This document shows positions 34,176 through 44,173 of a stretch of DNA of 64,000 nucleotides, in pieces (position 1 is the first letter of the stretch; the number at the start of each line of letters is the position of its first letter). The stretch covers positions 1 to 64,000 of the forward strand of contig NZ_JAHYSR010000012.1 of the NCBI RefSeq assembly GCF_019431455.1, in the 5' to 3' direction. A model generated the notes under the pieces. That model was not told the origin of the DNA. It saw only the letters and a program-made list of their open reading frames with translations, and ran no database searches. Made by a program: the position numbers and the translations under genes. The DNA comes from Paracoccus bogoriensis. GTDB taxonomy: Bacteria; Pseudomonadota; Alphaproteobacteria; Rhodobacterales; Rhodobacteraceae.

Positions 34176-35930
34176 TCAGACCAGCACCGCGCCTTCGGAT
34201 TCGATCACGCCCTGCGTCTCGGCCTCGCCCAGCAGCATCTCGTTATGCGGCTTGCCCGAGGGGATCATCGGGAAGCAGTTCTCGTGCTTCTCGACCAGCA
34301 CGTCCAGGATGAAGGGGCCGTCATAGTCGATCATCGCCTGGATGGCCGCGTCCAGATCCTTGGGGTCGCGCACCTGCGCGCCGCCGCAGCCGAAGGCCTC
34401 GGCCAGCTTCACGAAATCGGGCAGGCTGTCCGACCAGGACTGGCTGTAGCGTTCGCCATGCAGCAATTGCTGCCACTGGCGCACCATGCCAAGGCGCTCA
34501 TTGTTCAGGATAAACTGCTTGACCGGCAGGCGGAACTGCACCGCGGTGCCCATTTCCTGCATGTTCATCAGCCAGCTGGCATCGCCCGCGATGTTGATGA
34601 CCAGCGCCTCGGGATGCGCCATCTGCACGCCGATCGAGGCGGGCAGGCCATAGCCCATCGTGCCCAGGCCGCCCGAGGTCATCCAGCGGTTCGGCCTCTC
34701 GAAGCCCAGATATTGCGCGGCCCACATCTGATGCTGGCCGACCTCGGTCGTGATGTAGCGGTCGTGATTCTTCGTCAGCGCCTCAAGGCGTTGCAGCGCG
34801 TATTGCGGTTTGATGATTGTGTCGCTGTTGCGATAGAACAGGCACTTTCTTGCGCGCCATTCCTCGATCTGCGCCCACCAGCGGGAGAGGCCCTCGGAAT
34901 TGACCTTGCGGCCGCGCGCCTTCCAGACCTTCAGCAGATCTTCGAGCACATGGCCGACATCACCCACGATGGGCACGTCCACGCGGACGACCTTGTTGAT
35001 CGAGGAAGGGTCGATGTCGATATGCGCCTTGACCGATCCGGGGCTGAAATCGGCGATCCGGCCCGTGATGCGGTCGTCGAACCGCGCGCCGATATTGATC
35101 ATCAGATCGCAGCCATGCATCGCCAGATTTGCCTCGTAGAGGCCGTGCATCCCCAGCATCCCCAGCCAGCCCTTGCCCGAGGCCGGATAGGCGCCCAGCC
35201 CCATCAGGGTGGATGTGACCGGAAAGCCCGTCGCATCGGCCAGTTCGCGCAGAAGTTGGCTGGCACCCGGGCCTGAATTGATGACGCCGCCGCCAGTATA
35301 GAGGATCGGCCGCTCGGCCTGCTCGATCAGCTCGACCAGACGGGTGATGGCGGCCGGATCGCCCTTCTTGACGGGCTGATAGAGGCTGGCCTCGATCTGT
35401 TTCGGGCCGACATAGCGGCCGGTGGCGAATTGCACATCCTTGGGAATGTCGATCAGCACCGGGCCGGGGCGGCCCGAAGTTGCGACGTAAAAGGCCTTGT
35501 GGATCGTCTCGGCCAGTCTGTCGGTGTCCTTGACCAGCCAGTTGTGCTTGGTGCAGGGGCGGGTGATGCCGACCGTATCGGCCTCCTGAAAGCCGTCGGT
35601 GCCGATCATGAAGGTCGGAACCTGACCCGACAGGACGACCAGCGGGATCGAATCCAGCAGCGCATCGGTCAGGCCGGTCACGGCATTGGTGGCGCCCGGT
35701 CCGGAAGTGACCAGAACGACGCCCGGTTTGCCGGTCGAGCGGGCATAGCCCTCGGCCATGTGGACCGCGCCCTGTTCATGGCGCACGAGGACATGGGTGA
35801 TGTCGTTCTGCTGGAAGATCTCGTCATAGATGGGTAGCACGGCCCCGCCCGGATAGCCGAATACGGTATCGACGCCCTGATCGCGCAGCGCCTCGACCAC
35901 CATTCTTGCACCCGTCATCGTTCGGGACAT
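34176..35930 (-). CDS. ilvB: Acetolactate synthase large (catalytic) subunit
   Basis: This 584-residue TPP enzyme makes acetolactate from pyruvate, the first common step of branched-chain amino acid synthesis. The catalytic Glu lies in [18 protein letters not shown] near residue 50. FAD and TPP regions are complete, with [11 protein letters not shown] and the TPP-Mg motif [15 protein letters not shown] near 450. The start at 35930 ([10 protein letters not shown]) is preceded by GGAGCAAAAG; a form five residues longer lacks such a site. The symbol ilvI is also used. Confidence 0.96.
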   Translation of the reverse strand: MSRTMTGARMVVEALRDQGVDTVFGYPGGAVLPIYDEIFQQNDITHVLVRHEQGAVHMAEGYARSTGKPGVVLVTSGPGATNAVTGLTDALLDSIPLVVLSGQVPTFMIGTDGFQEADTVGITRPCTKHNWLVKDTDRLAETIHKAFYVATSGRPGPVLIDIPKDVQFATGRYVGPKQIEASLYQPVKKGDPAAITRLVELIEQAERPILYTGGGVINSGPGASQLLRELADATGFPVTSTLMGLGAYPASGKGWLGMLGMHGLYEANLAMHGCDLMINIGARFDDRITGRIADFSPGSVKAHIDIDPSSINKVVRVDVPIVGDVGHVLEDLLKVWKARGRKVNSEGLSRWWAQIEEWRARKCLFYRNSDTIIKPQYALQRLEALTKNHDRYITTEVGQHQMWAAQYLGFERPNRWMTSGGLGTMGYGLPASIGVQMAHPEALVINIAGDASWLMNMQEMGTAVQFRLPVKQFILNNERLGMVRQWQQLLHGERYSQSWSDSLPDFVKLAEAFGCGGAQVRDPKDLDAAIQAMIDYDGPFILDVLVEKHENCFPMIPSGKPHNEMLLGEAETQGVIESEGAVLV

Positions 35931-35988
35931 CTTTTGCTCCATCACAAATCAAGCTCAGACACAGGGCAGGCTGCCCCGGCGTCGGCGC

Positions 35989-36017
35989 AAACTATTGTCG
36001 GCCCAAGGCGGGGTCAA
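35989..36017 (-). promoter_or_regulatory. Possible sigma-70 promoter of ilvBN
   Basis: On the minus strand TTGACC (plus-strand 36012-36017) and TAGTTT (35989-35994) are separated by exactly 17 bp, about 60 bp before the ATG. The -35 is strong. An AT-rich tract follows further upstream (36053-36070), which is unusual in this GC-rich region and could bind a bending protein. Confidence 0.45.
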
Positions 36018-36079
36018 TGGGGTTGGATGGAGAAAATGACGCAGGCGCGTGCTAAATTGAAATTATATTTCCCAACTCG

Positions 36080-36922
36080 TCAGCGGTCGAATTGCGGCAG
36101 CGCGATCCGTGCGACCTGCTCGACGATGGGATCGACCGACAGGGGATGCGCCTCGTCGCCGTGATCCTGCGGGTTTCCGATATCCTGCCAGGCGCCGTTC
36201 TTGTAGATTTCGAGGGCGCCGAACCGCGCCTTGTAGTCCATCTTGCGGCTGCCAGGCACCCAATAGCCCAGATAGACATAGGGCAGGCCCGCCGCGCGCG
36301 CGATCTCGATATGGTCAAGGATGACATGCGTGCCGAGGCTGGCTTGGCGCAGTTGCGGGTCATAGAAGCTGTAAACAAGGCTCAGCCCGTCATCCAGAAC
36401 ATCGGTCAGGCAGACTGCCGCAAGATGATCGTCGCCGGCCGCGACCGAGGGCAATGCGGAAGCCGCGCAGCGATACTCGATCACCCGCGTCTTGACCGGC
36501 GTTTCCTCGATCATCGCGGCGAATTCGAAGATATCCATGTCGGCCATGCCACCATCGGCGTGGCGGCTGTCCAGATAGCGGCGGAACAGATCGAACTGCT
36601 CTTCGGTCGCCCAGGCACTGGTGGCCAGCCGCCGCAGGGACGCGTTGCGCTGTGCCGCCCGCCGCTGCGTGCGCGAGGGCTGGAAATCCGCAACGCGGAT
36701 GCGCGCCGACATGCAGGCGACACAGGTCTCGCAACTGGGGCGGTAAAGCACGTTCTGCGACCGCCGGAAGCCTTGCCGCGACAGGGCGTTGTTCAGTTCG
36801 GCCGCGTTCTCGCCCTGAAGGGCGGTGAACAGCTTTCGTTCGGCACGGCCATGCAGATAAGGGCAGGGCTGGGGGGCGGTAACATAGAACTGCGGGGCAT
36901 GGGGCAGGGTATGACGCGTCAT
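36080..36922 (-). CDS. bpt: Aspartate/glutamate leucyltransferase (arginyltransferase family)
   Basis: This 280-residue protein transfers Leu from Leu-tRNA to N-terminal Asp or Glu in the N-degron pathway, tagging proteins for ClpSAP. Motifs are the N-terminal [11 protein letters not shown] near residue 20, the cysteine cluster [13 protein letters not shown] near 63, then [17 protein letters not shown], and [26 protein letters not shown] near 228. The ATG at 36922 gives the usual family N terminus. It ends 149 bp before ilvB. Confidence 0.93.
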   Translation of the reverse strand: MTRHTLPHAPQFYVTAPQPCPYLHGRAERKLFTALQGENAAELNNALSRQGFRRSQNVLYRPSCETCVACMSARIRVADFQPSRTQRRAAQRNASLRRLATSAWATEEQFDLFRRYLDSRHADGGMADMDIFEFAAMIEETPVKTRVIEYRCAASALPSVAAGDDHLAAVCLTDVLDDGLSLVYSFYDPQLRQASLGTHVILDHIEIARAAGLPYVYLGYWVPGSRKMDYKARFGALEIYKNGAWQDIGNPQDHGDEAHPLSVDPIVEQVARIALPQFDR

Positions 36923-37136
36923 ATCCCCTCCACAAGGTGGGTCATCTCGTTGGGGCAGATCCACCGGTCAAGGCTCATCATCCCGGAACTGCGCCATCCA
37001 TTCCGCTGTGTATCCGATGTGAAAGCCTAGCAACGATTCGAATGCAGGCCAAGTCGAGAAAGGGTTAACGCAATGTCGTGTCCCCTGCTGATCCGTGCGT
37101 TGACGGCCCTGCGTCTTTGTGCGGAAACTGCCGCGC

Positions 37137-39938
37137 ATGAGCTTTGCCGAACGCATCACCCGTAGTCCCATCCCCCTCGACCCTGATCGCGGCGCCGAGG
37201 CGGTGCAAGCCCTCGGTCTGCCGCCCGGCCCGCTGGCTGAACTGATCGCGGGGGCGGCCGGGTCAAGCCCCTATCTTGCCGGGCTGATCCGGCACGAGGC
37301 CGAGTGGCTGCCCGGGGGGCTGGAAAATGACGATGTCGTGACGCACGAGACCGCCGGGTTCGAGGATCTGTCGCCCGACGATCTTGGGGTCGCGTTGCGC
37401 CGTGCCAAGCGGCGCGTGGCGCTGTTGACGGCCCTGGCCGATCTGGGCGGGGTCTGGCCGCTGGAACAGGTCACGGGCGCGCTGTCCGATCTGGCCGACC
37501 GTGCCGTGGACCTGGCCCTTCGCGCTCATGTCACGGTCGAGACCCGGCGCGGCAAGTTGCCCCCGACCGCTTCGGACGCCGGCGGCATCTTTGCGCTGGC
37601 CATGGGCAAGGGGGGCGCGCGCGAGCTGAACTACAGTTCCGACATCGACCTCATCGTGCTGTTCGACGAAACCGCCTATTCCTCCGATCAACAGATGGAG
37701 GCCCGCGCCGCCCTGATCCGCGCCACGCGCAGGATGGCGGCGACCCTGTCGGACGTGACCGCGCATGGCTATGTCTTTCGCACCGATCTGCGGCTGCGAC
37801 CCGATGCGGCGGTCACGCCGGTCTGCATCTCGACCGCCGCGGCGCTGGCCTATTACGAGGCCGAGGGCCGCACCTGGGAGCGCGCCGCCTTCATCAAGGC
37901 GCGTGCGGCGGCCGGCAACATTGCTGCGGGCGAGCGGTTCCTGCGCGAATTGCGCCCCTTCGTCTGGCGCAAGCATTTGGATTTCGCCGCCATTCAGGAC
38001 GCGCATGACATGCGGCTGCGCATCCGCGACCACAAGGGCCTTGGCGGCCGGCTGGAGGTGCCGGGGCATAACATGAAGCTGGGTCAAGGCGGCATCCGCG
38101 AGATCGAGTTCTTCACCCAGACACGCCAACTGATCGCGGGCGGGCGCGATGCCTCGCTACGGCTGCGCGACACGGTTGGCGGGCTGCGGGCCCTGGCGGC
38201 AAGCGGCTGGGTTCCGCAGGACGTGGCCGAGGAGTTGATTGCGCATTACCGCGCGCATCGCGACATCGAGCATCGCATCCAGATGGTGAACGACGCGCAG
38301 ACCCATTGCCTGCCCCGCGATCCGCAGGGATTGGCGGCGATCGCGGCGCTTTCGGCCGAGCGCGATGTTCAGGCGTGGTGCGCGCATCTGCATCAACGCC
38401 TGTTGCGCGTCCACCAGCTTACCGAGGATTTCTTTGCCCCCGGAGAGAGCGCGGCCAGCACCCCCGACCTGTCGGACGAAGCGCGCGCCATCATCGCGCG
38501 CTGGCAGGGCTATCCTGCGCTGCGATCCGAACGCGCGCAGCAGATCTTTCGTCGGATCGAGCCGCAGCTTCTGTCGCGCATGGCCGCCTCGGGCCACCCG
38601 ACCGAGGCTTTGGCCCGTTTTGACAGCTTCCTGTCGCGTCTGCCCGCCGGCGTGCAGCTTTTTTCGCTGTTCGAGGCCAATCCGCAGCTGATCGAACTGA
38701 TCGTGGATATCTGCGGCACCGCGCCCGCGCTTGCGGGCTATCTGGCGCGCTATCCGGCGGTGCTGGACGCGGTGCTGGCGGGCAGCTTCTTCGCTCCCTG
38801 GCTGGGCTCCGAGGGGCTGGCACGCGACCTGGCCTCGGTTCTGGCGGCCACGCTGCGGGCACCGCAGGGCGGATACGAGCGCGCGCTGGATGCCGCGCGG
38901 CGATGGGCGCATGAATGGCATTTCCGCATCGGCGTGCATCACCTGCGCGGCCTGATCGACGCGGACGAGGCCGCGGTTCAATACGCCGATCTGGCGGATG
39001 CCTCGGTCGCTGCGCTGTTCCCGGTCACGGCCGAGGATTTCGCGCGCCGTCACGGACCGCCTCCGGGGCGGGGGGCGGTGGTCCTGGGGATGGGCTCGCT
39101 TGGGGCGCGGGCGTTGAATGCGGGATCGGACCTCGACCTGATCGTGATCTACGACGCGGCGGGGACCGAGGGCTCGGACGGGCCGCGTCCGTTGGCCGCG
39201 CGCCCCTACTACGCACGGCTGACCCAGGCGATGATCACGGCGCTGTCGGCCCCCACCGCCGAGGGGCGGCTTTACGAGGTGGACATGCGCCTGCGTCCCT
39301 CAGGGCGGCAGGGGCCGGTTGCGACAGCGATCCAGAGCTTCGAGAATTACCAGATGACCGAGGCCTGGACATGGGAACATCTGGCCCTGACCCGCGCGCG
39401 TGTCGTGGCCCGCACAGGTGCCGATGCCGAAGCGCTGGCCGCCGAGGTCGAGGCGCTGCGGTTGAAGATCCTGACCACGCGCGGCAGCGATCCCCGCGTG
39501 ATGCCCGATCTGGCCGAGATGCGCGCCCGCATCTTCGCTGCCCGTCGGCCCGATGGCCCGTGGGAGGCCAAGGTCGGCCCGGGCCGTTTGCAGGATATCG
39601 ACCTGCTGGCGCAGGCCTGCGCGCTAAGAGCAGGCCAGCCCGTTCGGGCGACGCTGGCGCAATTGCGCGCCGGGCAGCGGGCGGGGCTGCTGACGGCGGA
39701 TGCGGCGGGGCGGCTGGCTTCGATCTGGCGCGCCTTGTGGCGGCTGCACGCCTCGGGCCGGCTGCTGACGGACCGGGCGCTGGATATGGAGGCGATCGGT
39801 CTCGGAGGCCAATCCTTTCTGCTGCGCGAGACCGGGGCGGCGGATCTGGCGGCGTTGCAGGCCAGCCTGGAGCGCGATACGGTCGAAGCGCGGATTCTGA
39901 TCGACGCCGAGGCCCCGGTTGAGGCCCCACTCGCCTAG
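37137..39938 (+). CDS. glnE: Glutamine synthetase adenylyltransferase/deadenylyltransferase
   Basis: This 933-residue bifunctional enzyme regulates GlnA by AMP addition and removal, in response to PII. The N-terminal nucleotidyltransferase (deadenylylase) has LNYSSDIDLIVLFDE near residue 170, and the C-terminal one (adenylylase) has NAGSDLDLIVIYDA near 663. Central regulatory linkers and GlnD-like helices connect them, for example LRDTVGGLRAL. The ATG at 37137 (MSFAERIT) is used, with GTG six codons earlier as an alternative. The 3' end overlaps the convergent glycosyltransferase by 4 bp. Confidence 0.95.
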   Translation: MSFAERITRSPIPLDPDRGAEAVQALGLPPGPLAELIAGAAGSSPYLAGLIRHEAEWLPGGLENDDVVTHETAGFEDLSPDDLGVALRRAKRRVALLTALADLGGVWPLEQVTGALSDLADRAVDLALRAHVTVETRRGKLPPTASDAGGIFALAMGKGGARELNYSSDIDLIVLFDETAYSSDQQMEARAALIRATRRMAATLSDVTAHGYVFRTDLRLRPDAAVTPVCISTAAALAYYEAEGRTWERAAFIKARAAAGNIAAGERFLRELRPFVWRKHLDFAAIQDAHDMRLRIRDHKGLGGRLEVPGHNMKLGQGGIREIEFFTQTRQLIAGGRDASLRLRDTVGGLRALAASGWVPQDVAEELIAHYRAHRDIEHRIQMVNDAQTHCLPRDPQGLAAIAALSAERDVQAWCAHLHQRLLRVHQLTEDFFAPGESAASTPDLSDEARAIIARWQGYPALRSERAQQIFRRIEPQLLSRMAASGHPTEALARFDSFLSRLPAGVQLFSLFEANPQLIELIVDICGTAPALAGYLARYPAVLDAVLAGSFFAPWLGSEGLARDLASVLAATLRAPQGGYERALDAARRWAHEWHFRIGVHHLRGLIDADEAAVQYADLADASVAALFPVTAEDFARRHGPPPGRGAVVLGMGSLGARALNAGSDLDLIVIYDAAGTEGSDGPRPLAARPYYARLTQAMITALSAPTAEGRLYEVDMRLRPSGRQGPVATAIQSFENYQMTEAWTWEHLALTRARVVARTGADAEALAAEVEALRLKILTTRGSDPRVMPDLAEMRARIFAARRPDGPWEAKVGPGRLQDIDLLAQACALRAGQPVRATLAQLRAGQRAGLLTADAAGRLASIWRALWRLHASGRLLTDRALDMEAIGLGGQSFLLRETGAADLAALQASLERDTVEARILIDAEAPVEAPLA

Positions 39939-42025
39939 CCTGCCCGCCGCTGCGCGGCCACGGCAATGTCAGGGACGACGGCTGGTGCTGGGGCAGGGGC
40001 GGGTTCCGCGTCGATCCCGGCGCGACGTTCCCCGATCTGACCCAACAGCGGCACTTCGACCGTGCCGGGCAGGGGCGCGGGCGCCGTCTCTGTCGCCTCG
40101 GCATAGAGGCCATGAGCGGTTTTGTCCCAGTAGAAGGGCTTGGTCACAACCTCGTAGATTGCCTTCCACCCGGCCAGACAGCCGAGCGGAAAATAGAAGT
40201 GCATCCCCGGCACCCAGGGCAGCAGATGCCGGTGCTTGGCGCGCCGCACTGCGCGCAGGCCGATGATGATCGAGAGCGCCTCGGACGCGATGAACAGACC
40301 GAACAGAAGCGGGATCGCCCAGCCGCCCCACATCCCCTCCAGCGGCGCGCGCAAAGGATGGGGCAGACCCAATGCCAGCAGCCAGAAACTCCACAGGACC
40401 GGCGCCAGCAGATATTGCGACAAGGCGCCAAGGAACTGCACCTGAAAGCCCCAGAAAGCCCAGGCGCCAAGCTGACGATACAGCGCGACCGGATCGCGCA
40501 TATGGACGCCCCAGGTCATCGCATAGCCCTTGAGCCAGCGCGAACGCTGCTTGATCCAGGGCAGGGCGCGGCAATTGGCCTCTTCGTCGGTCGTGGTCTC
40601 GATGATCTGGGTGCGATAGCCGCGTCGGGCCAGACGAACGCCCAGATCGGCGTCCTCGGTCACGTTCCAGCTGTCCCAGGCGCCCACTTCCTCCAGCAGA
40701 TGGCGGCGGAAGAACAGCGTCGTCCCGCCCAGAGGCACGACCAGCCCCAGCCGCGCCACACCGGGCAGCAGAACCCGGAACCAGGTTGCGTATTCGATCG
40801 TGAAGCAGCGTGCCAGCCAGTTGGTGCGGGGATTGTAGAAGTCCAGCGCACCCTGAAGACAGGCCACATCGGCAGGCGCGAAATGGAAGGCCCGCGCGAT
40901 CTTGTGCAACTGATCGGGATCGGGGCGGTCCTCGGCGTCCCAGATGCCGACGATCTGGCCGCGGCAGAAGTTCAGCGCATAGTTCAGCGCGCGCGGCTTG
41001 GTCTTGATCGGGCCGTCGGGCACGCGCACGACGCGGATCCAGTGGGGCAGTCGTGCACCTTCCAGCGCCTTGGAGGTCACCGCATCGCTTTCTTCGATGA
41101 CCAGCAGCAGATCGGTCAATTCGCGCGGGTAATCAAGCCGCGCGAGCCGGGCGACCAGCTTATCCGCGACATCGCTTTCCTTGAAGAGCGGCACCATGAC
41201 CGAGATCACTGGCAGCGGCGCGTCCATCTCGGCCGGGGTGATCTGGCCGCACGCGATTGCGGCGGCAAGCCTTTCGTCATCCGCCCGCGTCCGTCGCGCG
41301 GCGAGGGCGGCCATCAGCTTCAGACCGCTCTGCGCGAGCAGGGTCAGGATGGCCCAACCCACCAGAAGCCCAGCCATCGATCTTGGGGCGATCCAAAACC
41401 CCAGCAGCGCCGCCGCCAGCAGCCCTAGCGCCAGCCGGCTGGTCCGAGCCTGATTCTGCGTGCGGCAGCTTTCGGCGGCGGGCACGCGCGACTCGGCCTC
41501 GCGGATCAGGCGGATGCGGCGGTTGTTCAGCACCCCTTCCTGCGCCTGAGCCTCGGTGCAGAGCAGCATCCGCACGATGCCGAATTCGGCCGGAAGGCGC
41601 GGCAACAGGCTTGCGAATTCGTCGGGCCGCGCGGTTGCGATCCAGGTGACGCCGCCGATTCTGCGCCAGGGCAGGATAGCGTGCGTCAGGCAGAATCCCG
41701 CGCCTGCTGCGTCGATCAGGCGTGGATCGGGGGGCGTCTGCGCGGGGTCGATCGTCGTGGTGCGCCATTGCCGCGACAAGGCGCGCGCCAGCGCCTCGGG
41801 CGTGACCCAGCCGTGACCCAGCAGGATCTGGCCAAGGCGCGCATTTTCGCGCCGTCGCATGACGGTCGCCTTCAGCAGATTGCGCGGATCGACGGCACCG
41901 TCCTCGATCAGGATCTGGCCCAGCGGTGCTTCGTGCCGAGGGGCAAGGGTCGGGCCGCCGAATTGCACGCCTCCATCAGCCTGCGCGATGGCATCGGGTT
42001 CCTGCGGTGCTGCCAAAGATGCCAT
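39935..42025 (-). CDS. MshEN-domain membrane glycosyltransferase family 2 (NfrB-like)
   Basis: This 696-residue protein combines two parts. Residues 34-86 hold a tandem MshEN motif: PLGQILIEDG..., a 5-residue spacer RRENA, then RLGQILLGHGWVTPEALA. Motif 2 matches the cyclic-di-GMP consensus (RLG...L..G....L..AL..Q). Two membrane segments follow at about 195-245. A GT2 domain has PVISVMVPLFKESD near 270, WDAEDRPDPDQL near 366, TEDADLGVRL and QRSRWLKGYAM (the ED and QxxRW motifs). At least three further helices end in a Pro/Ala tail. It probably makes an envelope or exported polysaccharide under cyclic-di-GMP control. Confidence 0.88.
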   Translation of the reverse strand: MASLAAPQEPDAIAQADGGVQFGGPTLAPRHEAPLGQILIEDGAVDPRNLLKATVMRRRENARLGQILLGHGWVTPEALARALSRQWRTTTIDPAQTPPDPRLIDAAGAGFCLTHAILPWRRIGGVTWIATARPDEFASLLPRLPAEFGIVRMLLCTEAQAQEGVLNNRRIRLIREAESRVPAAESCRTQNQARTSRLALGLLAAALLGFWIAPRSMAGLLVGWAILTLLAQSGLKLMAALAARRTRADDERLAAAIACGQITPAEMDAPLPVISVMVPLFKESDVADKLVARLARLDYPRELTDLLLVIEESDAVTSKALEGARLPHWIRVVRVPDGPIKTKPRALNYALNFCRGQIVGIWDAEDRPDPDQLHKIARAFHFAPADVACLQGALDFYNPRTNWLARCFTIEYATWFRVLLPGVARLGLVVPLGGTTLFFRRHLLEEVGAWDSWNVTEDADLGVRLARRGYRTQIIETTTDEEANCRALPWIKQRSRWLKGYAMTWGVHMRDPVALYRQLGAWAFWGFQVQFLGALSQYLLAPVLWSFWLLALGLPHPLRAPLEGMWGGWAIPLLFGLFIASEALSIIIGLRAVRRAKHRHLLPWVPGMHFYFPLGCLAGWKAIYEVVTKPFYWDKTAHGLYAEATETAPAPLPGTVEVPLLGQIGERRAGIDAEPAPAPAPAVVPDIAVAAQRRAG

Positions 42026-42145
42026 CGACGAATCCCCGTTGTTTGGTTCGTCGTGGCATGGCGATGCTTAACAGGCGGTTAAGCGAAGGGGCGGTGTGAC
42101 CGAATTCGCAACGCCCCTGCATCAGGTTCCATGACTGTTCCCGTT

Positions 42146-43294
42146 TCAGGCGCGGCGGTTCTGCATCGACTCGGCAAAACGCTGGAACAGATACAGGCTA
42201 TCCTGCGGCCCGGGCGAAGCCTCGGGGTGGTGCTGGACGGAAAAGACTGGCCGATTCTCGACGCGGATGCCGCAATTGCTGCCGTCGAACAGGCTGACAT
42301 GGGTCTCGATCACCCCTTTGGGCAGGCTCTGCGAATCGACGGCGAAACCGTGATTCATCGAGGTGATCTCGACCTTCCCGGTCTCGATGTCGCGGACGGG
42401 ATGGTTCGCGCCATGATGGCCGTGGCTCATCTTGACGGTCCTGGCGCCAAGCGCCAGCGCCAGCATCTGGTGGCCAAGGCAAATGCCGAAGATCGGCAGG
42501 TCGCGTTCCAGCAGGCTGCGAATCATCGGCACGGCATATTCGCCCGTGGCCGCCGGATCGCCGGGGCCGTTCGACAGGAACACGCCTTCGGGTTCGTGGG
42601 CCAGAACGTCCTCGGCGGTGGCGGTCGCGGGCAGGACCGTCACCTCGGCGCCATGAGCCACCAGCGAGCGCAGGATGTTGCGCTTGGCGCCGTAATCCAG
42701 CGCGACGACCTTGAAGGGCTTGCCGGTCTCGGCGCGTCCGAAACCCCTGGGCCAGTGCCAGGCACCCTCGTCCCAACGATAGCTCTGGGCGCAGCTGACT
42801 TCGCGGGCAAGGTCCAGGCCGACCAGACCCTTCCAGGCGCGGGCCTTGGCGATCAGCGCGGGCAAGTCGAACAGCCCTTCGGGGTGATGGGCCAGGACGA
42901 CATGGGGCGCGCCCTGCTGGCGGATCGCGCGGGTCAGTCGGCGGGTGTCCACGCCGCCGATGCCGATGCGGCCGCGCCGCGCCATCCAGACGGTCAGCGC
43001 CTCGGTCGCGCGCCAGTTCGAGGGCAGCGTCGGATCCCACCGAACGACAATGCCGGCCGCGACCGGTTCCTGTGCCTCGTCATCCTCGGGGGTGACGCCG
43101 GTATTGCCGATATGAGGAAAGGTGAAGGTGACGATCTGGCTGGCATAGGAGGGATCGGTCATGATCTCCTGATAGCCGGTCATGGCGGTGTTGAAGACCA
43201 GTTCGGCGACAACCTCGCCCGGGGCTCCGAAGCCCCGACCATAAAAGACTGTGCCGTCTGCAAGCACCAGGCAGGCGGTCGGTTTCGTGGCCAT
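42146..43294 (-). CDS. carA: Carbamoyl-phosphate synthase small subunit
   Basis: This 382-residue amidotransferase supplies ammonia to CarB for carbamoyl phosphate, used in arginine and pyrimidine synthesis. The N-terminal domain starts ACLVLADGTVFYGRGFGA and has MTGYQEIMTDPSYASQIVTFTFPHIGN. The C-terminal class I amidotransferase has IFGICLGHQML with the nucleophile Cys near residue 265, and SVQHHPEASPGP with His and Glu. The ATG at 43294 gives the family N terminus. It is divergent from the yqeY gene. Confidence 0.96.
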   Translation of the reverse strand: MATKPTACLVLADGTVFYGRGFGAPGEVVAELVFNTAMTGYQEIMTDPSYASQIVTFTFPHIGNTGVTPEDDEAQEPVAAGIVVRWDPTLPSNWRATEALTVWMARRGRIGIGGVDTRRLTRAIRQQGAPHVVLAHHPEGLFDLPALIAKARAWKGLVGLDLAREVSCAQSYRWDEGAWHWPRGFGRAETGKPFKVVALDYGAKRNILRSLVAHGAEVTVLPATATAEDVLAHEPEGVFLSNGPGDPAATGEYAVPMIRSLLERDLPIFGICLGHQMLALALGARTVKMSHGHHGANHPVRDIETGKVEITSMNHGFAVDSQSLPKGVIETHVSLFDGSNCGIRVENRPVFSVQHHPEASPGPQDSLYLFQRFAESMQNRRA

Positions 43295-43454
43295 GGGGCA
43301 CCTCTGGTCTGAAATCATCGGGTGAATAGGGGGCGCGCCCCCCAAGGTCAACCCGCCGCAGGGCCGGGCCTTGTCACCGGCTTGAACTGAGGGGGCGCTT
43401 GCCCTATGTCGCGCAGGTTCTGGCATGGCCAGCATGAAGCAAGGATACCCGATC

Positions 43455-43916
43455 ATGGAACTGCGCGCCCGACTGCAAGACGCCACCAGGCAGGCGATGA
43501 AGTCCAAGGACAGCGCCCGCTTGTCCACGTTGCGCCTGATTGCCGCTGCCATCAAGGACCGTGAGATTGCGGCACGGGGCGGTGATGGCGAGGGCACCCT
43601 GACCGAGGCCGATCTGGTCCTGATCCTGTCGCGCATGGTCAAGCAGCGTCAGGAATCGGCGCGCGCCTACGAGGAAGGCGGGCGGCTGGAACTGGCCGCC
43701 AAGGAGGAGCAGGAAATCAGCATCATCCAGGAATTCCTGCCCCGCCAGATGACCGAGGCCGAGACCCGCGCCGCCATCGACGCGGCCATCGCCGATCTGG
43801 GCGCCTCAGGGATCCGCGATATGGGCCGAGTGATGGCTGCGCTGAAGGAACGTCATGCCGGGCAGATGGATTTTGCCGCGGCAGGCCCGTTGGTCAAGGA
43901 TCGGCTTCTGGCCTGA
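43455..43916 (+). CDS. yqeY: GatB/YqeY domain protein
   Basis: This 153-residue protein has the YqeY pattern: MELRARLQDATRQAMKSKDSARLSTLRLI, then KQRQESARAYEEGGRLELAAKEEQEISIIQEFLPRQM, and a C-terminal GatB-like domain. It is thought to bind tRNA or assist amidotransferase-type charging, but its role is not settled. An AAGGA site lies 9 bases before the ATG at 43455; a start ten codons earlier is weaker. Divergence from carA is a recurrent arrangement in alphaproteobacteria. Confidence 0.9.
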   Translation: MELRARLQDATRQAMKSKDSARLSTLRLIAAAIKDREIAARGGDGEGTLTEADLVLILSRMVKQRQESARAYEEGGRLELAAKEEQEISIIQEFLPRQMTEAETRAAIDAAIADLGASGIRDMGRVMAALKERHAGQMDFAAAGPLVKDRLLA

Positions 43917-43966
43917 AACAATCGGCGCCTTTCCGCGTTGGCATGGGACCAGCGAAAGAGGTTTCC

Positions 43967-44155
43967 ATGGATGCGCGTTCCAAGGCCCAGCAGCGCGCCG
44001 CAGGCGCCGCCCTGTCGGCAAAGCGGGGCGAAACGAAAGTCAGTGATCTGCAAGGCGCTTCGCGCGACATGTATGACAGCATGACCGAGGCTGAACTGGA
44101 AGAGATGGCTTCGACCAGCCACGACGACTTGCCCGAACGTAAAAGCGATACGTGA
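43967..44155 (+). CDS. DUF3008 family small protein
   Basis: This is a 62-residue hydrophilic protein. It has the DUF3008 pattern MDARSKAQQRAAGAALSAKRGE, then DMYDSMTEAELEEMAST and a charged end. The function is unknown. An excellent ribosome-binding site (GAAAGAGG) stands 6 bases before the ATG at 43967; the longer form lacks one. Confidence 0.85.
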   Translation: MDARSKAQQRAAGAALSAKRGETKVSDLQGASRDMYDSMTEAELEEMASTSHDDLPERKSDT

Positions 44156-44173
44156 AGCGATTGAAGGGGCCGG

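Noticed and set aside
36968-37171. 67-residue minus-strand frame upstream of bpt
   Set aside because: It overlaps the glnE start in antisense, has no ribosome-binding site and no recognisable features.
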